Part shown: one piece after another, positions 7,959 through 13,089 of the stretch
Layout: each line of letters begins with the position of its first letter
How positions within the stretch are numbered: the first letter of the stretch is position 1
Virus record (IMG/VR): IMGVR_UViG_3300023171_000016
Coordinates: 1-53,970 of that record
Origin: a virus
Direction: 5' to 3' (one strand)
Length of the DNA: 53,970 nucleotides
Notes under the pieces: generated by a model
What the model was told of the DNA's origin: nothing
The model's input: the letters and a program-made list of their open reading frames with translations, nothing else
Database searches by the model: none
Made by a program: the position numbers and the translations under genes

Positions 7959-8243
7959 ATGAAAAAGGGAATATACAGACTATGTTTTTCGGCAGGCAGG
8001 AGCGGACACCTGCACGGAATATTTATAGCAACTAAAACAGCCGTTGACGACCTTGTTAAGTCTGAAAATGTAATACATTTTGGCGAAGTATTGGGCAAGC
8101 ACTCTGAGGTTTACGGCCCTATAGACAAAGGAGAAATAACGCTTGTTACCAATGACAAAACCGCCGTAGATGCGTTTAGTAAGTTCAAAATGGAAACAGG
8201 GTATAATCCATTCAACTACTTACATCAGGACGAAGACGAGTAA
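7959..8243 (+). CDS. Hypothetical protein, 94 aa
   Basis: An alpha/beta protein with the internal pattern SGHLHGIFIATKTAVDDLV and later LVTNDKTAVDAFSKF, which look like two copies of a strand-plus-helix unit. The start follows cgctggaggcggggg, one of the few purine-rich stretches ahead of a start here. Function unknown. Confidence 0.68.
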   Translation: MKKGIYRLCFSAGRSGHLHGIFIATKTAVDDLVKSENVIHFGEVLGKHSEVYGPIDKGEITLVTNDKTAVDAFSKFKMETGYNPFNYLHQDEDE

Positions 8244-8254
8244 CTAACCCCACG

Positions 8255-8275
8255 GGTGCCGCAAATCGTGGCACC
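8255..8275 (+). terminator. Candidate intergenic hairpin
   Basis: GGTGCC (8255-8260) pairs with GGCACC (8270-8275) across a nine-base loop and is followed by TGTTT. It lies between two early genes and may attenuate or terminate rightward transcription partially. Confidence 0.5.
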
Positions 8276-8293
8276 TGTTTAAAAACAAAACTT

Positions 8294-8506
8294 ATGACAC
8301 AGGAACAAGCAATTGAAGCCGTTGAAGATGCAGACATAAGTACATCCGGCTGGCTCGATGTAATAATTGAGCAGATAAGCGACAAGTACGCACAGGGTTA
8401 TTTGACCTGTTTTCTCGAAAACTTATCCGGCAGATTATCGGCAACTTACGAAGAATATAGAGAAGAAGTTTTAGAAGCACTTGAATATGATATTTGGGGT
8501 AAGTAA
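8294..8506 (+). CDS. Hypothetical acidic protein, 70 aa, last gene of the rightward arm
   Basis: Strongly acidic, helical protein (MTQEQAIEAVEDADISTSG). Its charge and size would suit a DNA mimic or inhibitor, but that is speculation. It ends just before the convergent terminator. Confidence 0.65.
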   Translation: MTQEQAIEAVEDADISTSGWLDVIIEQISDKYAQGYLTCFLENLSGRLSATYEEYREEVLEALEYDIWGK

Positions 8507-8509
8507 CAG

Positions 8510-8530
8510 ACGGGGCCGAAATGGCCCCGT
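8510..8530. terminator. Bidirectional terminator between converging arms
   Basis: A perfect eight-base stem (ACGGGGCC/GGCCCCGT) with a five-base loop fills the 28 bases between the stop of the last rightward gene and the stop of the endolysin gene. It is positioned to end transcription from both sides. Confidence 0.8.
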
Positions 8531-8534
8531 TCCT

Positions 8535-9041
8535 TTACCCTATAAACCCCACTAATTTCGGGTCGTCTAACCTTCGTGTACGTCTGCATACCATGCCGCC
8601 GGTACGGCTCCCGTTCGCATCGGTATTGCCTTCTATTGTCACCATTACGCCACCATCTACAGATACTACTATGCCGGTATGGCCTAATCCTTTGCCATAA
8701 TCCATAATGAATATGTAGCCCGGTAAAATAGTGGCGTTTTTAGGCTTACGCATGTGTTGTGGAGCATTACGCCATCCGTTCAATACGCCGCCTGTTTTGT
8801 GCAAAGGATTGGCTACATGGAGGATTTCGGCAGCTTCATTGAAGCATCGGTAAACAAAGGCCATACACCAAGCATTATTTTTGCCAAGTCCCACCGTTTT
8901 CAGGCATGCTTCGACAAACGGCCCGGCATTGCTACCCGCTGGAATTTCCTTTTTGCCGATGTATGTTGTAGCTATCTGTAGTGCCGTTTCTGCCAGCGAT
9001 AACGGCAGGGTTACGGATTGATTTTGTGTTTCTGTGTTCAT
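8535..9041 (-). CDS. CHAP-domain endolysin
   Basis: The 168-residue protein has the CHAP catalytic set in order: C59 in NNAWCMAFVYRC, H121 in GLGHTGIVV, and the acidic/amide group in TIEGNT (residues 136-140). CHAP enzymes cut peptide crosslinks or the amide bond of peptidoglycan. There is no signal peptide, so release would need a holin; candidates are the membrane genes at 12499-13406. It is the last gene of the leftward arm, as fits late expression. A cell-wall-binding domain is absent. Confidence 0.85.
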   Translation of the reverse strand: MNTETQNQSVTLPLSLAETALQIATTYIGKKEIPAGSNAGPFVEACLKTVGLGKNNAWCMAFVYRCFNEAAEILHVANPLHKTGGVLNGWRNAPQHMRKPKNATILPGYIFIMDYGKGLGHTGIVVSVDGGVMVTIEGNTDANGSRTGGMVCRRTRRLDDPKLVGFIG

Positions 9042-9053
9042 GGTGTATATTTG
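9023..9053 (+). promoter_or_regulatory. Rightward promoter divergent from the endolysin gene
   Basis: TTTG (9023-9026), 19 bases, TATATTTG (9046-9053): a perfect Bacteroidota promoter match on the plus strand, with its -33 box inside the endolysin coding region. No rightward gene follows; the transcript would reach a hairpin at 9081-9111. Confidence 0.55.
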
Positions 9054-9056
9054 TGG

Positions 9057-9115
9057 CTACTTTCCGTGTTCTTATTACCTACACCCCGTAATCCCCATAC
9101 TTGCGGGGTGTATTA
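9057..9115 (+). ncRNA. Candidate short RNA ending in a hairpin
   Basis: From the promoter at 9023-9053 a transcript of about 55 bases would end at a hairpin with an eight-base stem, ACACCCCG (9081-9088) and CGGGGTGT (9104-9111), followed by ATTATTTAAT. No open frame of note lies within it. It could be a small regulatory RNA, or the hairpin may simply insulate the endolysin region. Confidence 0.35.
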
Positions 9116-9132
9116 TTTAATATAATATCCAC

Positions 9133-9168
9133 GCAAAAGTTGTACATAATTTTAGGGCAAAAGTTGTA
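9133..9168. repeat. Two 12-base direct repeats in the endolysin upstream region
   Basis: GCAAAAGTTGTA occurs at 9133-9144 and again at 9157-9168, a period of 24 bases. Two hairpins follow at 9180-9196 and 9201-9217. The region 9116-9242 holds no gene. The repeats could be operator sites; the related core AACTTTGCG recurs near 9783, 10261, 11262 and 11570. Confidence 0.45.
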
Positions 9169-9242
9169 GATTAAATCAGGCGGGATTTCTACCCGCAGCC
9201 CCGTCTTTGCCGGACGGTATATTTAGCTTTTCTACGACTGAT

Positions 9243-9605
9243 TTATGCCAACACCTGTTTATTATCCTCAAACACCTTTTCAAACAGTTCGCCGTACTTT
9301 TCGCTTTCAAGACGGTGTTCGTCAATATGGGCTATCATGCGTGTTGCTATTTCCTTTGCCACACGCTTACGCTCCCGTGATGTGGCTGCACCTTCAAGAC
9401 GTTCTTTCAGGGCATTCAGGGCCACAATCAGGGCCAGCCTCAATGCTTCGTCTTTATCGCCCGGTATGACCTGTGTAACGATTATTGCGCCCTTACTTTC
9501 TGCCAGCCACAGCAGCTTAGTCGTCACCTGCAATACCTTTTCTGATATGCGGCGGATTGATGCGGGGACAGCCCCGAAAGCGAGCATTAGTTTACGAAGG
9601 AACAT
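9243..9605 (-). CDS. Hypothetical protein, 120 aa
   Basis: A hydrophobic, amphipathic N-terminal half (MFLRKLMLAFGAVPASIRRI) is followed by long charged helices (SRERKRVAKEIATRMI). It lies immediately upstream of the endolysin, overlapping a one-span membrane gene, so a role in lysis is possible. No domain recognised. Confidence 0.68.
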   Translation of the reverse strand: MFLRKLMLAFGAVPASIRRISEKVLQVTTKLLWLAESKGAIIVTQVIPGDKDEALRLALIVALNALKERLEGAATSRERKRVAKEIATRMIAHIDEHRLESEKYGELFEKVFEDNKQVLA

Positions 9606-9703
9606 ATGATACCGATTATTAGTAGTGAGGTAATTACGATGCCAAGTATTGTTCGGCTCGCTGTCTTATCTGGTGGTGGCACTTTGCCGATGTTGTCTAA
9701 CAT
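9587..9703 (-). CDS. Small single-span membrane protein, 38 aa
   Basis: An ATG at 9703 opens a 38-residue frame with a proline-rich N-terminus and one C-terminal membrane segment (TILGIVITSLLIIGIICSF). It overlaps the next gene by 19 bases. Its size and place before the endolysin would suit a holin-like or antiholin-like role, but this is inference. Confidence 0.55.
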   Translation of the reverse strand: MLDNIGKVPPPDKTASRTILGIVITSLLIIGIICSFVN

Positions 9704-9737
9704 GTTGTAAAGATAAGTAATTAATTCACACAAAAAA

Positions 9738-9763
9738 GGCCCACACGTGTCAAGGTGCAGGCC
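9738..9763 (-). terminator. Intrinsic terminator
   Basis: On the minus strand a nine-base stem with two G-U pairs (GGCCTGCAC/GTGTGGGCC) is followed by six U residues (9737-9732). It ends the transcript of the gene at 9806-10255, right after the conserved 3' element. Confidence 0.75.
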
Positions 9764-9767
9764 GTTC

Positions 9768-9809
9768 ACTGCCTCGCTGAAAACTTTGCGAGAAAACAGC
9801 GGGAGTTAG
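9768..9809 (-). repeat. 42-base duplicated 3'-UTR element, copy 1
   Basis: This 42-base block differs from 11248-11289 at one position only (9781 versus 11261). On the minus strand each copy begins at the stop codon of an unrelated small gene (CTAACTCCCGCTG) and is followed directly by an intrinsic terminator. It can form alternative short stems (CGCTG/CAGCG or CTCGC/GCGAG). Confidence 0.8.
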
Positions 9810-10255
9810 ATAAATATTATGTTGCCCATTCTGTGCATTTCAATGTCACCTGCGCCAAAAATAGCCATCCATTTAGCTTTATCCGCCTTAAATTCGGCAA
9901 ATGTGGTAGCATGTTCAGCCGCAAATTCGGCGCACTCATCAATGGTTGAAAAAACAGGTGTTATAGGCGTACCCTCTGTGGTTGTTTCGTAACCCTGAAA
10001 ATGGGTACACAATTCCGCGTCTTTTGGGTCATATGGCAGATAAGAAGAAACACACGGCGCATCGCCCCCATATTCTGCATAATACTTATAATCGCTGTCT
10101 TGTTCAGGGTGTTCGCGTTTACTCCAAAGGTCGTTGTTTTTCAGCCATTCAGCTAATGCCGCTGCGTAGCTTTCATTGTACATAGGAATATATTTCCCGT
10201 AACTGTCTTGTGGGTGTTTCCAATTGGCCGGAACTCTCCTTAATTCTCTTCCCAT
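9806..10255 (-). CDS. Hypothetical protein, 149 aa
   Basis: The frame is open to 10351, but the upstream part overlies a terminator and promoter; the ATG at 10255 follows a leader (AACTTTGCGAAAAA) shared with the gene at 11558. The protein is acidic and tyrosine-rich (YNESYAAALAEWLKNNDLW). A separate promoter, gene and terminator make it a self-contained cassette. Function unknown. Confidence 0.72.
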   Translation of the reverse strand: MGRELRRVPANWKHPQDSYGKYIPMYNESYAAALAEWLKNNDLWSKREHPEQDSDYKYYAEYGGDAPCVSSYLPYDPKDAELCTHFQGYETTTEGTPITPVFSTIDECAEFAAEHATTFAEFKADKAKWMAIFGAGDIEMHRMGNIIFI

Positions 10256-10292
10256 TTTTTCGCAAAGTTTTTCACCGCTACCTGCGGCCCGA

Positions 10293-10300
10293 CAAAGATA
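10293..10300 (-). promoter_or_regulatory. -7 box of a cassette promoter
   Basis: TATCTTTG on the minus strand lies 38 bases upstream of the ATG at 10255 and just behind the terminator at 10310-10329. A clear TTTG -33 box is missing, so it may need help or be weak. Confidence 0.5.
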
Positions 10301-10309
10301 CACAAAAAA

Positions 10310-10329
10310 GCCCCACCTTTCGGCAGGGC
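10310..10329 (-). terminator. Intrinsic terminator with GAAA tetraloop
   Basis: GCCCTGCC-GAAA-GGTGGGGC on the minus strand forms an eight-base stem (two G-U pairs) followed by six U residues (10309-10304). It ends the transcript of the coiled-coil gene at 10356-11183. Confidence 0.8.
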
Positions 10330-10355
10330 AGTACGCGTAGGGAACATTCACGAAC

Positions 10356-11183
10356 CTACGGTAGTAAGTTAAGGCATTCGGCGTAGTGGTTGGCGGTTTC
10401 TACTGCTTGATTGCGCTCTGTTGCAAAGTGGTTGTGTGCTGATTTTACCAGTTCGGCGAGTGTAAATGCCCGCTCTGTATTGGTAAGGTCTGCGAGAATG
10501 TTTTCTATTCGGTGAATAGGCTTTTTCTCTTGCTCCGAAAGCAGCATGTCCAACACATGTGCATCATATTCGTTGCGCTCCGCTTTCGCCTTCAATTCCA
10601 CAATTTCGGCGGTAAGTTCATTTATCTGTTCTGCTGCGGTGGTCAGCGTACGTTTGTTAAATGCAACCTCTTTTTGTAGTTCTGTATTGATAGTACACCA
10701 CCCGTTAATCCCTTTTTTCAATTCTGCATTATCCGCACTTAGTTCTGCAATCGTTTCATCTTTACCTGAATCCTGTGCATGTAGTTGTTCGATGTACGTG
10801 CGCCTGTCTGCAAGCGTAGCCGTAAGCCCGTCTATTTCTGCTTTCAGGTCTGCGCGGCTGCCTATCGCTTCGTCAAGCTGGCAGTTGAGGGAATTGATAG
10901 CAGAGTTACATTTTTCAATGTGTACACTAAGCCCTTCAATAGTTTTGTCCTTTTCCCTTACTGCTGCGTGTAGCGGAGCAACATCGGCACGTAGTTTATC
11001 TCGCTCATTGAACAACCCTTTCATAATATTTTCCGCTTCGTCTACTTGATTTCCGAGGGAGGAAATGGTTATTTTGTTCGATTCAAGTTTCGCCGCCTGC
11101 TTGTTGCTCTGTGCCAACTGTGCTTTAACCAGCCCTTCCAACTCCTTTACCCTCGATAATAACTGTGCATTTGTCTGTTTCAT
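10356..11183 (-). CDS. Coiled-coil protein, 275 aa
   Basis: The start at 11183 (MKQTNAQLLSRVKELEGLV) is chosen because the longer frame runs into a terminator and promoter region. Most of the protein is heptad-like and charged, predicted as one long coiled coil from about residue 5 to 230, with a short non-coil C-terminus (VKSAHNHFATERNQAVETA). It could be a structural spacer or a scaffold. It forms its own transcription unit near the end of the leftward arm. Confidence 0.75.
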   Translation of the reverse strand: MKQTNAQLLSRVKELEGLVKAQLAQSNKQAAKLESNKITISSLGNQVDEAENIMKGLFNERDKLRADVAPLHAAVREKDKTIEGLSVHIEKCNSAINSLNCQLDEAIGSRADLKAEIDGLTATLADRRTYIEQLHAQDSGKDETIAELSADNAELKKGINGWCTINTELQKEVAFNKRTLTTAAEQINELTAEIVELKAKAERNEYDAHVLDMLLSEQEKKPIHRIENILADLTNTERAFTLAELVKSAHNHFATERNQAVETANHYAECLNLLP

Positions 11184-11208
11184 TTTGTGAATGTTTTTTT
11201 GTGAGGGG

Positions 11209-11216
11209 TAAAGGTA
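11209..11216 (-). promoter_or_regulatory. -7 box of a cassette promoter
   Basis: TACCTTTA lies upstream of the ATG at 11183, within a 15-base block (plus strand 11207-11221) repeated at 11596-11610 ahead of the gene starting at 11558. No TTTG -33 box is visible at either site. Confidence 0.45.
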
Positions 11217-11222
11217 ATAAAA

Positions 11223-11244
11223 AAGGCCCACAGTTGTGAGCCTT
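11223..11244 (-). terminator. Intrinsic terminator
   Basis: AAGGCTCACA pairs with TGTGGGCCTT on the minus strand (stem of eight to nine bases, one G-U pair) and is followed by further U residues. It directly follows the second copy of the 42-base element. Confidence 0.72.
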
Positions 11245-11247
11245 AGT

Positions 11248-11289
11248 ACTGCCTCGCTGATAACTTTGCGAGAAAACAGCGGGAGTTAG
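11248..11289 (-). repeat. 42-base duplicated 3'-UTR element, copy 2
   Basis: Second copy of the element at 9768-9809, with one mismatch. It begins at the stop codon of the gene at 11286-11558 and runs into the terminator at 11223-11244. The coding regions upstream of the two copies are unrelated, so the similarity is confined to the 3' end. Confidence 0.8.
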
Positions 11290-11558
11290 TCGGTAGATAC
11301 CGTACAATATTGGAATACCAGACTATTTGCAGCATGGTTAAACTCCATGTTGTTCAGGCCGCTATTCGTTAACTCATTGAATATCCTGTTAGGAACCACC
11401 GTAGCCAACGCATGCATAAACATGGTGAATTTCTGGTCATCGTTTAGGTCTTCCTGTGGTATGTGAAAGTCATTGTCTTCTTCAAACACCTGTGCAATTG
11501 CTCCGTACAGCTTAACTGCGTACTGAAAAATTTGGTCTTGCTTCTCTTGATGTGTCAT
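11286..11558 (-). CDS. Hypothetical protein, 90 aa
   Basis: The ATG at 11558 follows the leader AACTTTGCGAAAAAAA, like the gene at 10255, and is preferred over 11570. The protein (MTHQEKQDQIFQYAVKLYG) is helical with an acidic middle. It is a self-contained cassette with its own 5' and 3' signals. Function unknown. Confidence 0.7.
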   Translation of the reverse strand: MTHQEKQDQIFQYAVKLYGAIAQVFEEDNDFHIPQEDLNDDQKFTMFMHALATVVPNRIFNELTNSGLNNMEFNHAANSLVFQYCTVSTD

Positions 11559-11597
11559 TTTTTTTCGCAAAGTTTATCCGGCAACATTACCGGACGG

Positions 11598-11605
11598 TAA
11601 AGGTA
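11598..11605 (-). promoter_or_regulatory. -7 box of a cassette promoter
   Basis: TACCTTTA on the minus strand, 40 bases upstream of the ATG at 11558, in the same 15-base repeated context as at 11209-11216. No -33 box is visible. Confidence 0.42.
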
Positions 11606-11642
11606 ATAAACTTTCCGCAATTTCCGGTTAGTTGGTGTAAAA

Positions 11643-11775
11643 TGAGTAACGCCGCATCGGAGCGGCGTTAGACTTTCATTGAATCGTTTTTTGCTCCTGC
11701 GCCGACAACACGATATTGCTTAGGCTTGGGGACTCGAACCCCGCTGCACCGATAACCTACTTACTTTCGGTTTGA
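11643..11775 (-). ncRNA. Candidate ncRNA with a tRNA-like T-arm
   Basis: A perfect promoter and a perfect terminator frame about 130 bases with no convincing open frame. The RNA contains GGGGTTCGAGTCCCC (11732-11718), an exact tRNA T-arm, but no partner for an acceptor stem (TTAGGCT) exists upstream and no cloverleaf can be built. It contains a stem ACCGA/TCGGT before the T-arm. It may be a decayed fifth tRNA, a tRNA mimic or a regulatory RNA. Confidence 0.5.
11647..11670 (-). terminator. Strong intrinsic terminator
   Basis: A perfect nine-base stem (TAACGCCGC/GCGGCGTTA) with a six-base loop is followed on the minus strand by CTCATTTT. It ends the RNA that starts at the promoter 11781-11811. 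Confidence 0.8.
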
Positions 11776-11780
11776 GGCTA

Positions 11781-11811
11781 CAAAGGTAGTAACGTTTTTG
11801 ACACTACCAAA
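11781..11811 (-). promoter_or_regulatory. Perfect Bacteroidota promoter for the T-arm RNA
   Basis: TTTG (11811-11808), 19 bases, TACCTTTG (11788-11781) on the minus strand. It is one of the best consensus matches in the genome, and no coding region starts behind it. Confidence 0.75.
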
Positions 11812-11859
11812 CATTTCTGCATAATTTACTTTCAGGGGTGGCGGTGGGTTGCTTTAAAC

Positions 11860-11966
11860 AAAAAAGGGCATAACGAATCGTTACCCCCTTTCAAATCCAC
11901 CATGTTATGCTGACCGGGCGGATACTCTAAACCAAAACATCGAAGTAGATGCAATAGCGTAGTGCG
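11860..11966 (-). ncRNA. Candidate small RNA or attenuator between tRNA-Tyr and the T-arm RNA
   Basis: A TATATTTG box at 11977-11970 lies just after the tRNA terminator, and about 100 bases later a U-tailed hairpin (11887-11866) ends the unit. GCATAAC at 11910-11904 can pair with GTTATGC at 11874-11868, the 3' arm of that terminator, so two exclusive folds are possible. No coding frame of note is inside. The -33 box is at a poor spacing (14 bases). Confidence 0.42.
11866..11887 (-). terminator. Intrinsic terminator with possible antiterminator
   Basis: Minus-strand stem GGG/CCC plus TAACG/CGTTA with an internal mismatch, followed by six U residues (11865-11860). The 3' arm is complementary to GCATAAC at 11910-11904. 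Confidence 0.65.
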
Positions 11967-11995
11967 CCACAAATATACAACTTTCCATAAACAAA

Positions 11996-12018
11996 ACACC
12001 CGCCACGTGGACGGGTGT
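11996..12018 (-). terminator. Terminator of the tRNA operon
   Basis: ACACCCG/CGGGTGT stem on the minus strand, extended by an inner CACGTG, then TTTTGTTT. It lies five bases beyond the 3' end of tRNA-Tyr. Confidence 0.75.
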
Positions 12019-12022
12019 AAAG

Positions 12023-12106
12023 TCGAAGTAGAGGGATTCGAACCCCCGAAGCCATAAGGCGGCTGATTTACAGTCCACCCGTTTTATCCATCTTACCTAT
12101 ACTCCG
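12023..12106 (-). tRNA. tRNA-Tyr (GTA)
   Basis: The acceptor stem CGGAGTA/TACTTCG pairs with one G-U. The anticodon loop CTGTAAA has anticodon GTA. A long variable arm (GCC-TTAT-GGC) is present, as expected for bacterial tRNA-Tyr, and the T-loop is TTCGAAT. The anticodon stem has one apparent mismatch. CCA is not encoded. Last of four tandem tRNAs. Confidence 0.9.
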
Positions 12107-12112
12107 ATTTTG

Positions 12113-12185
12113 TGGGAACGGTTGGGGTCGAACCAACATCTAAGGTTTTTCAGACCTTCGCTAAGACCGCATCAGCTACGCTCCC
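12113..12185 (-). tRNA. tRNA-Phe (GAA)
   Basis: Acceptor GGGAGCG/CGTTCCC, anticodon loop CTGAAAA with anticodon GAA, T-arm with TTCGACC. Length 73 bases, CCA not encoded. Six bases separate it from tRNA-Tyr. Confidence 0.92.
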
Positions 12186-12190
12186 ATAAT

Positions 12191-12263
12191 GTACCCCCAC
12201 ATGGAATTGAACCATGATCATCCGGTTAAAAGCCGGTAGCTCTGCCGTTGAGCTATAAGGGTA
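12191..12263 (-). tRNA. tRNA-Lys (TTT)
   Basis: Acceptor TACCCTT/GGGGGTA with two G-U pairs, anticodon loop CTTTTAA with anticodon TTT in a perfect CCGG/CCGG-type stem, T-arm ATGG-TTCAATT-CCAT. Length 73 bases. CCA not encoded. Confidence 0.92.
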
Positions 12264-12268
12264 TTTTG

Positions 12269-12341
12269 CACGCACCCAGAGAATCGAACTCTGCCAAATG
12301 GTTTTGGAGACCTTTTCGCCATCCTTGGGACATTGGCACGT
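12269..12341 (-). tRNA. tRNA-Trp (CCA)
   Basis: Acceptor ACGTGCC/GGTGCGT, D-stem TGTC/GGCG, anticodon loop CTCCAAA with anticodon CCA, T-arm CAGAG/CTCTG with loop TTCGATT. The anticodon stem has one A-A mismatch. First of the four tandem tRNAs; it follows a terminator at 12355-12380, so it depends on read-through or processing. Confidence 0.85.
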
Positions 12342-12354
12342 ATAAAAACAAAAA

Positions 12355-12380
12355 TCCCGCTTAGTTTTCACCAAGCGGGA
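12355..12380 (-). terminator. Intrinsic terminator before the tRNA operon
   Basis: TCCCGCTT/AAGCGGGA, an eight-base perfect stem, followed on the minus strand by TTTTTG. It lies between the promoter at 12468-12498 and the first tRNA, so it can act as an attenuator for the tRNAs. Confidence 0.75.
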
Positions 12381-12464
12381 CACTATTATGTTTAACAAAA
12401 TAGCTATCGCTTGGTAACGTTTCCGTACCAATAACTAAAGCTAAAATGTTTCGTTGTATTCATG
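12355..12464 (-). ncRNA. Candidate leader RNA upstream of the tRNAs
   Basis: A perfect promoter gives a transcript of about 110 bases that reaches the terminator at 12355-12380. It holds a GAAA-loop hairpin (GGTACGGAAACGTTACC) and, starting at 12463, a possible 19-codon leader peptide (MNTTKHFSFSYWYGNVTKR). This could be an attenuation leader for the tRNA genes or an independent small RNA. Confidence 0.48.
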
Positions 12465-12467
12465 CCA

Positions 12468-12498
12468 CAAATGTACTACTATTTTTCAATTCACCAAA
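12468..12498 (-). promoter_or_regulatory. Promoter upstream of the tRNA cluster
   Basis: TTTG (12498-12495), 19 bases, TACATTTG (12475-12468). The spacer and box closely resemble the promoter at 40333-40362 (both contain ATTGAAAAA close to AGTAGTACATTTG). Confidence 0.78.
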
Positions 12499-12744
12499 TT
12501 ATATCCCAATATCCTCCATTCCCGTATCAGTCAGCCCGAAAAACTTTATAGTGTAGTGCATTAGCGTGGTGCCTATAGTCATGCCTGTTACTATCTGATA
12601 TTTCAGGTGTTCCGGTATGCCGGGCAGCATGGTTAGCACGATAGCAATTGCGCCGTTAATGAATGAGAAAATGCGAAAGGCTAATTTCAGCCCTTTCGGC
12701 GTGGGGTTGTTCACCTGTGCAACTCCGAATTTAATGTCTGCCAT
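12499..12744 (-). CDS. Small membrane protein, holin candidate, 81 aa
   Basis: Two hydrophobic segments are visible (residues about 20-42, FRIFSFINGAIAIVLTMLPG, and about 50-70). The N-terminus is soluble and polar. With the two membrane genes upstream it forms a run of holin-like proteins at the end of the structural region. No family-specific motif supports the call beyond topology and place. Confidence 0.6.
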   Translation of the reverse strand: MADIKFGVAQVNNPTPKGLKLAFRIFSFINGAIAIVLTMLPGIPEHLKYQIVTGMTIGTTLMHYTIKFFGLTDTGMEDIGI

Positions 12745-12747
12745 ATT

Positions 12748-13089
12748 TTACGGTTTATCCTTAATTTCTAATCTTGTTACTTTCGCCAGTACGCCCCGCC
12801 AGTCTATCAGCTTTAGGAATATCATTATGTCGCGGCTTGCAAGGGTAGCGACCGGCACGCAATATGCGCCAGCCTCAGGTGCATGTGCAAGGAACCACTT
12901 ACTTGTAATGAAACCTACGAAAATACCCATAAAGCTGGTGCCGAGAATATACAATCGGGTTATGCGCTTCTTATTGATTATATCCAGCCCAAAAGTACCT
13001 ACAAGCCCTATAAGGACGTAGGCAAACCATGCTCCGTACTTCGTTAGCACGTCTAAAGTTTCTTGGTAGAGTGTTTGTCTGTTTGACAT
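12748..13089 (-). CDS. Membrane protein, holin candidate, 113 aa
   Basis: The ATG at 13089 (MSNRQTLYQETLDVLTKYG) is preferred, although one at 13107 is possible. Membrane segments span about residues 20-37 (AWFAYVLIGLVGTFGLDI), 45-62 and probably 72-90. The layout of a short amphipathic N-terminus and about three spans resembles phage holins. It overlaps the next membrane gene by 37 bases. Confidence 0.6.
   Translation of the reverse strand: MSNRQTLYQETLDVLTKYGAWFAYVLIGLVGTFGLDIINKKRITRLYILGTSFMGIFVGFITSKWFLAHAPEAGAYCVPVATLASRDIMIFLKLIDWRGVLAKVTRLEIKDKP

Noticed and set aside
10546-11049. Plus-strand open frame opposite the coiled-coil gene
   Set aside because: Antisense shadow of a repetitive coiled-coil gene, serine-rich and without promoter or start signals.
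11710-11795. A fifth functional tRNA
   Set aside because: Only the T-arm matches. Neither an acceptor stem nor a seven-base anticodon loop with a five-base stem can be formed.
11868-11930. A further tRNA between tRNA-Tyr and the T-arm RNA
   Set aside because: TTCAAATCC on the plus strand resembles a T-loop, but the flanking bases do not pair and the segment is better explained as a terminator with a competing stem.
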